Assembly (NCBI GenBank): GCA_905213325.1
Contig: CAJMHW010000038.1
Coordinates: 1-16,167, forward strand
Length of the DNA: 16,167 bases
Reading direction: 5' to 3'
Source of the DNA: Collinsella aerofaciens
GTDB taxonomy: Bacteria; Actinomycetota; Coriobacteriia; Coriobacteriales; Coriobacteriaceae
Each line of letters starts with the position of its first letter. The stretch's first letter is position 1. The notes under the pieces are model-generated. The model made no database searches. It saw nothing but the letters and a program-made list of their open reading frames with translations, and was not told the DNA's origin. The translations under genes were made by a program, and so were the position numbers. Positions 1 through 6,672 of the stretch are shown here, piece after piece.

Positions 1-81
1 GATTAATGGATGGAAACGGGTGTTCTATCGGGACACACATTTTGTCCTATAAGCCTTATCGGGGCGGCTTCTTTTGTCGAA

Positions 82-117
82 AACCACCATGAAGGGGTAG
101 GTGCCTTTGCGGTGGTT
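82..117. repeat. Repeat family A, copy 1 (imperfect hairpin)
   Basis: Arms AACCACC (82-88) and GGTGGTT (111-117) enclose a partly paired interior containing AGGTGCCTTT. The perfect version of the element is at 1411-1441. The right arm runs into the 57-bp repeat B six bases later, the same juxtaposition as in the second cluster. Confidence 0.7.
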
Positions 118-123
118 CCGTTT

Positions 124-180
124 GTCTCGACCTGTAACATCTGGGCCCCTATTTGACGAGCGGCTGTTACAGATTGAGAC
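124..180 (+). repeat. 57-bp stem-loop repeat B, copy 1
   Basis: A 19-base left arm starting GTCTCGACCTGTAACATCT, a 19-base loop, and a 19-base right arm ending TGTTACAGATTGAGAC. A few stem mismatches set this copy apart from copies 2 and 5. A 23-bp spacer (181-203) separates it from copy 2, giving an 80-bp period. Confidence 0.85.
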
Positions 181-203
181 AAACAATCGCCGCCGATCAT
201 TTC

Positions 204-260
204 ATCTCGATCTGTAACATCTAGGATTGAAAAGGGCCGCTAGATGTTACAGATCGAGAC
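204..260 (+). repeat. 57-bp stem-loop repeat B, copy 2
   Basis: The most perfect copy: TCTCGATCTGTAACATCTAG (205-224) is exactly complementary to 240-259 over 20 bp, leaving a 15-base loop. No T-tract follows, so it does not look like an ordinary intrinsic terminator. It lies about 50 bp beyond the stop of the minus-strand gene at 312-959. Confidence 0.9.
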
Positions 261-278
261 AGTGGAACATCGGAACCG

Positions 279-300
279 AAACCACCACAAAGGTGCCTGC
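279..300 (-). repeat. Repeat family A, copy 3 (inverted partial copy)
   Basis: ACCACCACAAAGGTGCCTG (281-299) is the reverse complement of the right half of the A copy at 1411-1441. Cluster 1 therefore reads A(forward), B, B, A(reverse, partial), so the two B units are framed by inverted A sequences. Confidence 0.6.
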
Positions 301-311
301 CTGGCGGGTCC

Positions 312-959
312 TTATTTCGATGGGGCCCAGGTTATTTCATCGTCAAATAGCCAAGTGCGTGCTGAGCCACTGTCGCGCGCTGTCTGTGGATCGGGCTCGC
401 AAGTTTGTTCGTAGGCATCCTCGGTACACCGATCCATAAAATCGACGACTGCCGTCTGGTCGCCTTCCATGACGTAGATCACGTTGCCATCCGAGATATA
501 GACTCCCGGCCCTTCGTTGTCCACGTAGCCGGGGTCGTATGAAACGTTGCACAGTCTGCTCCCGTTTGCCGCATCGAGTTCAAGGGTCGAATAATACCCG
601 CCATTCATTTGGCCTTTCTTGGCTCGATATATTGCGGCGCCGTACCATCGCTTAAACGTCTTGCCTTTGAGTAAACTGGTTGCCTTGCCGATAAGCTGCT
701 CATCTTGGGTATAGCGCGTGGCTCCAAGTTCGATTCGGGGATAGTTACTGACCCCAAGCGCTGCGGGCGTATCGTCGAAATCGACGGTGATTGAATCGGG
801 TTTGACGATATCGGTGAGGATTTCGATGGGGTAGCTTACGGTTTCAACCGCCGCCTGCGTTGCCGAGGCAGGGAGAAATGCGAGATAGATAATGCCCACG
901 CCGACTGCGGTAATTGCAAACGCTAAGACGAGCAGGCCGATATAGGTGGAGCGTTTCAC
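312..959 (-). CDS. Membrane-anchored extracytoplasmic protein of unknown function
   Basis: I do not recognise the family. The 215-residue product begins VKRSTYIG, with a short basic start followed by one hydrophobic segment at about residues 7-28, then a soluble region of about 185 residues. It is therefore probably an N-terminally anchored or secreted protein. I chose the GTG start (957-959) because GAGAGGTG lies 7 bases upstream on the coding strand; a TTG start at 980 would extend it by 7 residues but has no comparable ribosome site. The soluble part holds two cysteines in the middle and C-terminal thirds (RLCNVSY, DRCTED) plus another in EQTCEPD, which could form disulfides outside the cell. 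The DNA looks lower in GC than the clpB side, and repeat arrays flank the gene on both sides, which suggests an acquired or fast-evolving locus. It appears monocistronic. Confidence 0.7.
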   Translation of the reverse strand: MKRSTYIGLLVLAFAITAVGVGIIYLAFLPASATQAAVETVSYPIEILTDIVKPDSITVDFDDTPAALGVSNYPRIELGATRYTQDEQLIGKATSLLKGKTFKRWYGAAIYRAKKGQMNGGYYSTLELDAANGSRLCNVSYDPGYVDNEGPGVYISDGNVIYVMEGDQTAVVDFMDRCTEDAYEQTCEPDPQTARDSGSARTWLFDDEITWAPSK

Positions 960-1034
960 GGTGGGGCACCTCTCATGCAATATGCAATCATTAAGATAAA
1001 TGATACAAGCTTACGACAATATTCAAAAGAAAGC

Positions 1035-1127
1035 GACCGCCCGGAATGAGAGGGCTAAAAGGCCCTATTGGGCTTCGATTTGACCTCTAATAGAAATAAT
1101 TGCCCCACTCATTCTGGGCGGGAGGTC
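1035..1127. repeat. Long nested inverted repeat
   Basis: GACC-GCCCGGAATGAG (1035-1050) pairs with CTCATTCTGGGCGGGAGGTC (1108-1127) apart from a 4-base insertion and one mismatch. A smaller hairpin, AGGGC/GCCCT (1051-1066), sits inside. The outer arms share no sequence with repeat families A or B. It could be a degenerate mobile element or a structured transcript. Confidence 0.55.
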
Positions 1128-1410
1128 AATAATTGAGTCCACGAGTCTTGAGCGATACTATTCTCACTAAACTCGCTATTTTCACTATAAGCACTATAAA
1201 TACGATAGGGAGGACGACGAGAACATTGTGGCGTGCGATAGCTAAGCCGTTTAAGCCGGGCTCTGACCTTGAATCTCCGCCTCTATCTGTGCGAACGGGC
1301 TATTGTCGGTTCTCGATTCCATCGCTGCGTTCTCGTTGGGTTTTGGGATCGCCAAACGTAGACTGGGCTTGATGCCGCCTCTTTTAATCGGGGCTGATTC
1401 TTCTCTGGAT

Positions 1411-1441
1411 CACCACAAAGGGGACAGGCACCTTTGTGGTG
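1411..1441. repeat. Repeat family A, copy 2 (perfect hairpin)
   Basis: CACCACAAAGG (1411-1421) and CCTTTGTGGTG (1431-1441) are perfect 11-bp arms around the 9-base loop GGACAGGCA. Similar palindromes containing GGGACAGGCACC are, to my knowledge, common in bacterial intergenic DNA and are often discussed with REP-associated (RAYT) transposases. The first 57-bp repeat B of cluster 2 starts 12 bp later. Confidence 0.85.
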
Positions 1442-1452
1442 GTTCTCGGTTT

Positions 1453-1509
1453 GTCTCGACTTGTAACATCTTGGCCGCTAAAAGTGGGCCTGGTGTTACA
1501 GATTTAGAT
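1453..1509 (+). repeat. 57-bp stem-loop repeat B, copy 3 (degenerate)
   Basis: Left arm GTCTCGACTTGTAACATCT and right arm TGGTGTTACAGATTTAGAT, with several mismatches. It has the same 57-bp length and orientation as the other copies, and is followed by a 24-bp spacer. Confidence 0.75.
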
Positions 1510-1533
1510 TTTCGATTCGGGTGTCTTCTGTTC

Positions 1534-1590
1534 GTCTCGATTTGTAACAGATAGAGCTCTATTTGCCGAGTAGATGTTACAGATTGAGAC
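1534..1590 (+). repeat. 57-bp stem-loop repeat B, copy 4
   Basis: Left arm GTCTCGATTTGTAACAGAT, right arm AGATGTTACAGATTGAGAC. It starts 81 bp after copy 3 and 80 bp before copy 5. The 23-bp spacer after it begins AAAC and ends ATTC, resembling the spacer between copies 1 and 2. Confidence 0.85.
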
Positions 1591-1613
1591 AAACGGGTGC
1601 CGCTGAACAATTC

Positions 1614-1670
1614 GTCTCGATCTGTAACATCTGGAGCCAGAAACGGTCGATAGATGTTACAGATTGAGAC
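1614..1670 (+). repeat. 57-bp stem-loop repeat B, copy 5
   Basis: Left arm GTCTCGATCTGTAACATCT pairs with right arm AGATGTTACAGATTGAGAC over all 19 positions, with a single G-T pair at position 6. That G-T would be a G-U wobble only in RNA read from the plus strand. A degenerate A-like sequence (GCACCTGTGCGGCGG) follows from about 1677. Confidence 0.9.
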
Positions 1671-1732
1671 GGTAGCGCACCTGTGCGGCGGCGGGCCGAC
1701 ATCTTTACCCCTATCTCTTAATCACTCAGAAA

Positions 1733-1768
1733 ATCTTATATATAGAGACTTAGATTTGTGTATAAGAT
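1733..1768. promoter_or_regulatory. Inverted repeat in the clpB promoter region
   Basis: ATCTTATA (1733-1740) and TATAAGAT (1761-1768) are perfect 8-bp arms 20 bp apart in an AT-rich stretch about 80 bp before clpB. A weaker pair, AAATCT/AGATTT, is nested within. It resembles neither the CIRCE operator of HrcA nor the HAIR operator of HspR, the usual actinobacterial clpB regulator. Either arm could also contribute a -10 box, so promoter and operator cannot be told apart. Confidence 0.4.
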
Positions 1769-1807
1769 CGCACAAAGCTGGCAACAATACTTCTCGAACA
1801 ACGTGAA

Positions 1808-1825
1808 GCCGCCCCGTAGGGCGGC
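1808..1825 (+). promoter_or_regulatory. GC-rich hairpin just upstream of the clpB ribosome site
   Basis: GCCGCCC (1808-1814) and GGGCGGC (1819-1825) are perfect 7-bp arms with loop CGTA. The stem ends 8 bases before the clpB ribosome site GAGAGGTG (1834-1841). No T-tract follows. It may stabilise the mRNA or affect translation; a similar arrangement precedes hypA. Confidence 0.45.
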
Positions 1826-1846
1826 CGCCCCAAGAGAGGTGATTCC

Positions 1847-4474
1847 ATGAGAATCGATAAGCTAGCAATGACGTCGCGCGAGGCACTGCAGACCGCCATG
1901 AGCACGGCTGCCGACGCGCAGGCCGGCGCGGTGGAGCCGATTCACCTGCTGTCTGCCCTGCTCGGTGCCGGTGAGCGCAATATCTCCGTGATTATCGAGC
2001 GCATCGGTGCCGACCCGGCTCAGCTCGCACGCTCCACGCAGGATGCCATCGACCATGCGCCCAAGGTTTCGGGCGAGGGTCAGCAGATGGGCCTGTCCAA
2101 CGAGCTCGTCCGCGTCATCGAGAAGGCCGAGAAGAAGGCCACCAAGATGGGCGACAGCTTTGTGGTGACCGAGCATCTGCTGATGGCACTTGCCGAGGAC
2201 AAGGGCGAGGCGGGCCGCGTGCTGCGCGATGCCGGCGTCACCAAGGAGCGCATCGAGCAGGTCTACGAGGAGCTGCGCGGCGATGACCGCGTGACGTCTG
2301 CCGAAGACAAAACCCAGTTTGAGGCCTTGGAGCAGTACGGTCGCAACATCTGCGACCTCGCCCGTGCCGGCAAGCTCGACCCGGTCATCGGTCGTACCGA
2401 CGAGATTCGCCGTACCATCCAGGTCCTGTCCCGCCGCACCAAGAACAATCCCGTGCTCATTGGCGAGCCGGGCGTAGGCAAGACAGCCATCGTCGAAGGT
2501 ATCGCCCAACGAATCGTGGCCGGCGACGTACCGAGCACCCTGCGCGACCGCGACCTTATCGAGCTCGACATGAGCGCGCTGGTCGCCGGCGCCAAGTACC
2601 GCGGCGAGTTCGAGGACCGCTTGAAGGCCGTGCTCAAGGAAGTGCAAAAGTCCGAGGGCAAGGTCATCCTGTTCATCGATGAGCTCCACACCATCGTGGG
2701 CGCGGGTGCCACCGAGGGCTCCATGGACGCCGGCAACATCCTCAAGCCGGCGCTCGCCCGTGGCGACCTGCACGCGATCGGCGCGACCACGCTCGACGAA
2801 TACCGCAAGTACATCGAGAAGGACGCGGCGCTCGCCCGTCGTTTCCAGACCGTTATGGTGAGCGAGCCTACCGTCGAGGACACCATTTCGATCCTACGTG
2901 GTCTGAAGGAGAAGTACGAGATCTTCCACGGTGTGCATATCACCGATAGCGCGCTCGTGGCAGCTGCCGACCTCTCCGATCGCTACATCGCCGACCGCTT
3001 CCTGCCCGACAAGGCCATCGATTTGGTCGATGAGGCCGCGAGCCGCCTGCGCATGGAACTCGACAGCATGCCGGTCGAGATCGACGCCACCACGCGTCAG
3101 CTCACCCAGCTGCAGATCGAGGAACAGGCGCTCATGAAAGAGACCGATGACGCCTCCAAGGAGCGTCTGGAGGCCCTGCGCCAGGAGATTGCCGAGGTCC
3201 AGGAAAAGCTTAACGTGCAAAAGGCCGGCTGGCTCAACCAGAAGAACGCCATCGACCACGTGCAAGAGCTCAAGGGGCAGCTCGACGAGGCCAAGAGCGA
3301 AGAGGAGCGCGCGACGCGCAATGGCGATTTGGGTCGTGCGTCCGAGCTGCGCTACTCCGTGATTCCGGGCCTGCAGCAGCAGATTCAGGATTCCGAGGCC
3401 GCGCTCGAGGCGCAAAAGCAGCAGGACGGCGAGGGCCTCAACGAACAGGTGACCTCCGATGAGATCGCCGAGGTCGTGAGCGCCTGGACCGGCGTGCCCG
3501 TGTCCAAGATGATGCAGGGCGAACTCGACAAGCTCAAGGGCTTGGAGGGCGAGCTGCATAAGCGCGTCATCGGCCAGGACGAGGCCGTCTCCGCCGTCGC
3601 CGCAGCTGTGCGCCGCAGCCGTGCGGGCCTCTCCGATCCGGACAAGCCCATCGGAAGCTTCTTCTTCCTGGGTCCCACCGGCGTGGGCAAGACCGAGCTC
3701 GCCAAGGCGCTGGCCGAGTGCCTGTTCGATGACGAGCGCGCGCTCGTGCGTATCGACATGTCCGAATACATGGAGAAGTTCAGCGTCCAGCGTCTGATCG
3801 GTGCGCCCCCGGGATACGTGGGCTACGACGAGGGCGGCCAGCTCACCGAGGCCGTGCGCCGTCGCCCGTACTCCGTAATCTTGCTCGACGAGATGGAGAA
3901 GGCTCATCCTGATGTCTTCAACGTGCTGTTGCAGGTGCTCGACGACGGCCGTCTGACCGATGGCCAGGGTCGTCAGGTGTCCTTCAAGAACACGATTATC
4001 ATCATGACGTCTAACGTGGGCTCCAAGGCTATCGCTGAGCTTTCCGGCAAGGACGAGGAGGAGATGCGCCATCAGGTCGACGCGGCCATGGCTCAGACCT
4101 TCCGCCCCGAGTTTCTCAACCGTATCGACGATATCGTGGTGTTCCATCCGCTCGGCATGGCGCAGATCGAGAAGATCGTCGACATCCAGCTCGCCGACGT
4201 CCGCGCGCGTCTGGCCAAGGAGCGCATGACGCTTGCCATCACCCCGGCGGCCAAGCAGATGCTCGCCGTGGGCGGCTTGGACCCGGTCTTTGGCGCCCGT
4301 CCGCTCAAGCGTCTGGTTCAGCGCGAGGTCGTGGATGCCATCGCCGCCGCTATCATCGATGGCACGGTGCGTGAGGGCGATCAGGTGACGGTCGATGTCG
4401 ACAAGGACGGCGGCTTTACCGTCGTGTGCGACAACACGCCGGCGGCCACCTACGAGGTCCCCGACGCCGAGTAG
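1847..4474 (+). CDS. clpB: ATP-dependent disaggregase ClpB (Hsp100)
   Basis: A hexameric AAA+ chaperone that threads aggregated proteins through its pore in the cytoplasm, working with DnaK/DnaJ/GrpE. The 875-residue product has every expected part. The Clp N-domain spans about residues 1-145. The first ATPase domain has Walker A GEPGVGKT (206-213) and Walker B VILFIDELHT (273-282). A charged coiled-coil middle domain (about 405-540) marks ClpB rather than ClpA or ClpX. The second ATPase domain has GPTGVGKT (609-616), the signature RLIGAPPGYVGY, and Walker B VILLDE (677-682). It is slightly longer than E. coli ClpB (857), with an extra C-terminal tail ending PAATYEVPDAE. The ATG start follows GAGAGGTG at 5 bases. 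No dnaK, grpE or hspR lies adjacent, so it seems to be transcribed alone, ending at the terminator at 4518-4554. Confidence 0.98.
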   Translation: MRIDKLAMTSREALQTAMSTAADAQAGAVEPIHLLSALLGAGERNISVIIERIGADPAQLARSTQDAIDHAPKVSGEGQQMGLSNELVRVIEKAEKKATKMGDSFVVTEHLLMALAEDKGEAGRVLRDAGVTKERIEQVYEELRGDDRVTSAEDKTQFEALEQYGRNICDLARAGKLDPVIGRTDEIRRTIQVLSRRTKNNPVLIGEPGVGKTAIVEGIAQRIVAGDVPSTLRDRDLIELDMSALVAGAKYRGEFEDRLKAVLKEVQKSEGKVILFIDELHTIVGAGATEGSMDAGNILKPALARGDLHAIGATTLDEYRKYIEKDAALARRFQTVMVSEPTVEDTISILRGLKEKYEIFHGVHITDSALVAAADLSDRYIADRFLPDKAIDLVDEAASRLRMELDSMPVEIDATTRQLTQLQIEEQALMKETDDASKERLEALRQEIAEVQEKLNVQKAGWLNQKNAIDHVQELKGQLDEAKSEEERATRNGDLGRASELRYSVIPGLQQQIQDSEAALEAQKQQDGEGLNEQVTSDEIAEVVSAWTGVPVSKMMQGELDKLKGLEGELHKRVIGQDEAVSAVAAAVRRSRAGLSDPDKPIGSFFFLGPTGVGKTELAKALAECLFDDERALVRIDMSEYMEKFSVQRLIGAPPGYVGYDEGGQLTEAVRRRPYSVILLDEMEKAHPDVFNVLLQVLDDGRLTDGQGRQVSFKNTIIIMTSNVGSKAIAELSGKDEEEMRHQVDAAMAQTFRPEFLNRIDDIVVFHPLGMAQIEKIVDIQLADVRARLAKERMTLAITPAAKQMLAVGGLDPVFGARPLKRLVQREVVDAIAAAIIDGTVREGDQVTVDVDKDGGFTVVCDNTPAATYEVPDAE

Positions 4475-4517
4475 GTTTTGGGCCATGCCTTAAAATCTGC
4501 CTTTTGAGCCGAACGCC

Positions 4518-4554
4518 AAGGGCGGCGGATCCGATTGGGTCCGCCGCCCTTTTT
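4518..4554 (+). terminator. Intrinsic terminator of clpB
   Basis: GGGCGGCGGA (4520-4529) and TCCGCCGCCC (4540-4549) are perfect 10-bp GC-rich arms with a 10-base loop, followed by TTTTT. It lies 44 bp past the clpB stop codon. Confidence 0.93.
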
Positions 4555-4606
4555 CGTGCGACAATCGATGGTGTTGAACATGAGCACATGGCAAGGAGCT
4601 ATGCAG

Positions 4607-4810
4607 ATGAAAGACGAGAACAAGACGAACGCACCGGCGGCTGAGGCGGCGCCCGTCGCGCCGGTCGCACCGAAGGCTTCTCCCAAACCCGCGCCCAAGC
4701 CGCGCGACCCCTATATCCGCGCCGAGAACGAGGACGATGACGGTTACGATCCCTACAGCGATCGCCGCCCCGAGCGCGAGCCGCTGTTCGAAGCCGACCC
4801 CTGGCGCTAA
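4607..4810 (+). CDS. Small Pro/Ala-rich charged protein, unknown function
   Basis: A 67-residue product beginning MKDENKTNAPAAEAAP. I chose the ATG at 4607 because AAGGAG (4593-4598) stands 8 bases upstream; in-frame ATGs at 4580 and 4601 are placed worse. The N-terminal half is low-complexity, with repeated APVAP and PKPAPKP segments and probably disordered. The C-terminal half is strongly charged (AENEDDDGYDPYSDRRPERE) and ends EADPWR. There is no membrane segment or signal peptide. It follows the clpB terminator closely, so its promoter must lie in about 4555-4595 or be supplied by read-through. The clear ribosome site and the structured tail suggest a real gene, but I do not know the family. 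Confidence 0.6.
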   Translation: MKDENKTNAPAAEAAPVAPVAPKASPKPAPKPRDPYIRAENEDDDGYDPYSDRRPEREPLFEADPWR

Positions 4811-4835
4811 GTACCACCCAAAAGGCCACGAATAA

Positions 4836-4900
4836 GTTGCGGTGAAATAGGGACTGTTTTGCGGTTTGACCAGCAAAAACAGTCCCTATTTCACCGCAAC
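4836..4900. repeat. Repeat family C: 25-bp perfect inverted repeat
   Basis: The left arm (4836-4860, beginning GTTGCGGTGAAATAGGGACT) is an exact reverse complement of the right arm (4876-4900) over 25 bp, with a 15-base loop. It sits between the convergent genes ending at 4810 and 4943. It could serve as a bidirectional terminator, although neither flank has a long T-run outside the stem. The perfection suggests recent insertion or strong selection. The end of the right arm (CACCGCAACT) reappears at 15852-15861 beside the right-hand array. Confidence 0.9.
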
Positions 4901-4942
4901 TGCGTTGGGGATGTGGGTGTTGGGCGGCTGTCTTCGGGCTGG

Positions 4943-6439
4943 CTAGTCCTGGGCTTTGATGCTCGGCAGGAGAATCTGGGCGAGGTAGTCGGTCTCGAGT
5001 TTGGCGGCGGCGTCGGCCTTGCCGTCTTTGCCGACCAGCACGTTCTTGATCTGGCTATAGGTATAGCGGTTGCCGGTCGTAAGCTCGACAAGCTCAATGG
5101 CCGTGTCCATGGGGTAGGTTGACACGGGGTTCTGCGTCTGTCCGTTGATGGTCTGGGGCACCACGTACGGATAGACGGGGCCGCTGGCGTAGACGGTATA
5201 ACCGTTGCCTAGATTGGCCGCGCCCAAAACCGTATCGCCTTCATCGGGCGTAAAGCTCTCGCCCTCGCGCACCGCGACGAGCGTCACGAGCGGCGTATTG
5301 GCGTCGTCGCCCAGATAGATGCATAGCGTGCTTCCGTTTTGCCAAGTTGCGACCTTGCCGTACCACTCGACGGGAATATCGAGCTGGTAGAGGTCGGTTG
5401 CCTTGTGGCGAGCGTCAGCATCACGGGACGCCTGTGCCTTTTGCGCGCTCACGGCATTGACGGCGGCGTCGCGCCGCGCGGTTGCTGCCTGCTGGAGCAC
5501 TTTGGCAGCCGCGGCGGAGCTCGCACCGCCCTCCTCGGCATACTTGGCGGCGGCATCGATCTGGTCGTCAGTCACCGTGTCGGCCGAAGGCACTTTGAGC
5601 TTAAAGGTGGCCTGGGCACTTAAATCCTGTCCATCGCTCTTAACGGTGACCTGCGTCTTGGTGGTCGGGACGGTATAGATGGTGCCGTCGGCCGCGATGG
5701 GGGAGGCAGCGATGGAGAGCGTGTAATCGCCGGGCAGCAGTTTGATGCCGCGGCCGTGCTCGTCAACATAGAGCGTTTCGCTCACGGAGGAGCCATCAGC
5801 GTCCTGACCGCTCACCTGTACGGGAATCTTGGAGCCGGTGGAACAGTCGAGGCCCGCGGCATGCACGCCAATCTGCACTGACATCATCGTGTGGGCATTG
5901 GCGGCGACAGCGGCAGCCTGCTCTTGCTGATATCCGTTCCAGGCAGCATAGCCTGCACCGCCGGCGACGAGCGCGACGGCCACGATGCCGGCGACCATCA
6001 GATTGCGGCGCTTGGGAGACATCTTGCGATGGCGGACCTCGGCTTCGTGTGCCGAGGGAACGGACGGCAGGGGAATATCGCCCATGGCGATGGTCTCATC
6101 CACGGCTGGTGCGGAACCCAGGCCAGGAAGCTCGCGAGTCAGCGAATCCTCGGCCGGTAAGCTGTCGAGCAAGACGGTTTCCTCGCCCATGTCGGATTCG
6201 GGTTGGTTGCCGGTCTCGCTTTCGGTGTCTTCGTGATTTGCCTCATCCTCGGCAGGCTCAACGTCGTCTGCATCCTGATCATCGGGCTGCGCCTCGATTT
6301 CCGGCTCATCCCGCACATCAACGCTCGAATCGTCAAACGCAATCTCGGCCAGTGCGATCTGGTCTAGGCTCTCCAGGGCCTCGGCACACGCTTCTGCATC
6401 TTGGGCCGCATCCTCTTGGCCCATCGTCTCATCTTTCAT
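4943..6439 (-). CDS. Single-pass membrane protein with long acidic cytoplasmic tail
   Basis: I do not recognise a named family for this 498-residue protein. Residues 1-135 are very rich in Asp and Glu and probably disordered. A basic stretch (RHRKMSPKRRN, 136-146) precedes one transmembrane helix (about 147-167), so the N-terminus should be cytoplasmic. Outside, residues about 185-285 look like a beta-sandwich of the carboxypeptidase-regulatory or PEGA kind (RGIKLLPGDYTLSI). Residues 291-347 form an Ala-rich, probably helical linker, and 352-490 a compact domain starting DIPVEWYGKVATW. Two external cysteines (C199, C373) could pair. The ATG at 6439 follows GGGGGA closely; an ATG 15 bases in is the alternative. 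It is probably a cell-envelope or surface-sensing protein, and it appears monocistronic. Confidence 0.85.
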   Translation of the reverse strand: MKDETMGQEDAAQDAEACAEALESLDQIALAEIAFDDSSVDVRDEPEIEAQPDDQDADDVEPAEDEANHEDTESETGNQPESDMGEETVLLDSLPAEDSLTRELPGLGSAPAVDETIAMGDIPLPSVPSAHEAEVRHRKMSPKRRNLMVAGIVAVALVAGGAGYAAWNGYQQEQAAAVAANAHTMMSVQIGVHAAGLDCSTGSKIPVQVSGQDADGSSVSETLYVDEHGRGIKLLPGDYTLSIAASPIAADGTIYTVPTTKTQVTVKSDGQDLSAQATFKLKVPSADTVTDDQIDAAAKYAEEGGASSAAAAKVLQQAATARRDAAVNAVSAQKAQASRDADARHKATDLYQLDIPVEWYGKVATWQNGSTLCIYLGDDANTPLVTLVAVREGESFTPDEGDTVLGAANLGNGYTVYASGPVYPYVVPQTINGQTQNPVSTYPMDTAIELVELTTGNRYTYSQIKNVLVGKDGKADAAAKLETDYLAQILLPSIKAQD

Positions 6440-6561
6440 ATATCCCCCAAGCTCAATATCGGCTCAACACTGTACCCAAAAATGGAGCCATATAAAGCGC
6501 GTATGAAATATAAGATTTGATTTAACCTGAGCGCATCGTTCGGCCGCATCCTCGCGGCAGC

Positions 6562-6601
6562 AAAAGGCCCCCGGAACGCGAACGAATCACATTCCGGGGG
6601 C
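6562..6601 (-). terminator. Intrinsic terminator of the tetR-membrane protein operon
   Basis: On the minus strand GCCCCCGGAA (from 6601) pairs perfectly with TTCCGGGGGC (to 6567) over 10 bp around a 15-base loop, followed by CTTTT. It lies about 70 bp beyond the stop codon at 6673 and separates this operon from the membrane-protein gene at 4943-6439. Confidence 0.9.
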
Positions 6602-6672
6602 TCTGCAATGCGTTGAGTTGCGCGGAGCCGGCTATGCTGCTTCGCGCTCAAGCGATGTCTGCGCCAGGCACG

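Larger units (their letters stand above)
960..1846. other. 887-bp gene-free region with repeats and the clpB leader
   Basis: I see no convincing gene here. The open frames at 1133-1372 and 1303-1554 lack ribosome sites and any recognisable protein character, and the second runs through the repeats. The region holds a nested inverted repeat (1035-1127), an AT-rich stretch (about 1130-1250), a second repeat cluster (1411-1670), and the clpB leader (about 1700-1846). A short palindrome, ATCATT/AATGAT (987-1004), lies in the likely promoter region of the minus-strand gene at 312-959. Confidence 0.7.

Noticed and set aside
12..46. GGAAACGGG...GGGACACACATTTTGTCC as another family D unit
   Set aside because: It shares GGGACACA with the array at 15641-15841 but has an inserted base and no paired neighbour; it may be a relic but is too degraded to call.
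1133..1554. Overlapping open frames of 79 and 83 codons
   Set aside because: Neither has a ribosome site or recognisable protein features; the second reads through the repeats, and the base pattern is not that of coding DNA in this genome.
124..1670. Regularly spaced palindromic repeats as a CRISPR array
   Set aside because: The 57-bp units are too long for CRISPR repeats, the 23-24-bp spacers partly resemble one another, the unit loops vary, and no cas genes are present.
2894..4486. Long minus-strand open frame (530 codons) opposite clpB
   Set aside because: It is a shadow of clpB caused by high third-position GC; the plus strand encodes every ClpB motif.
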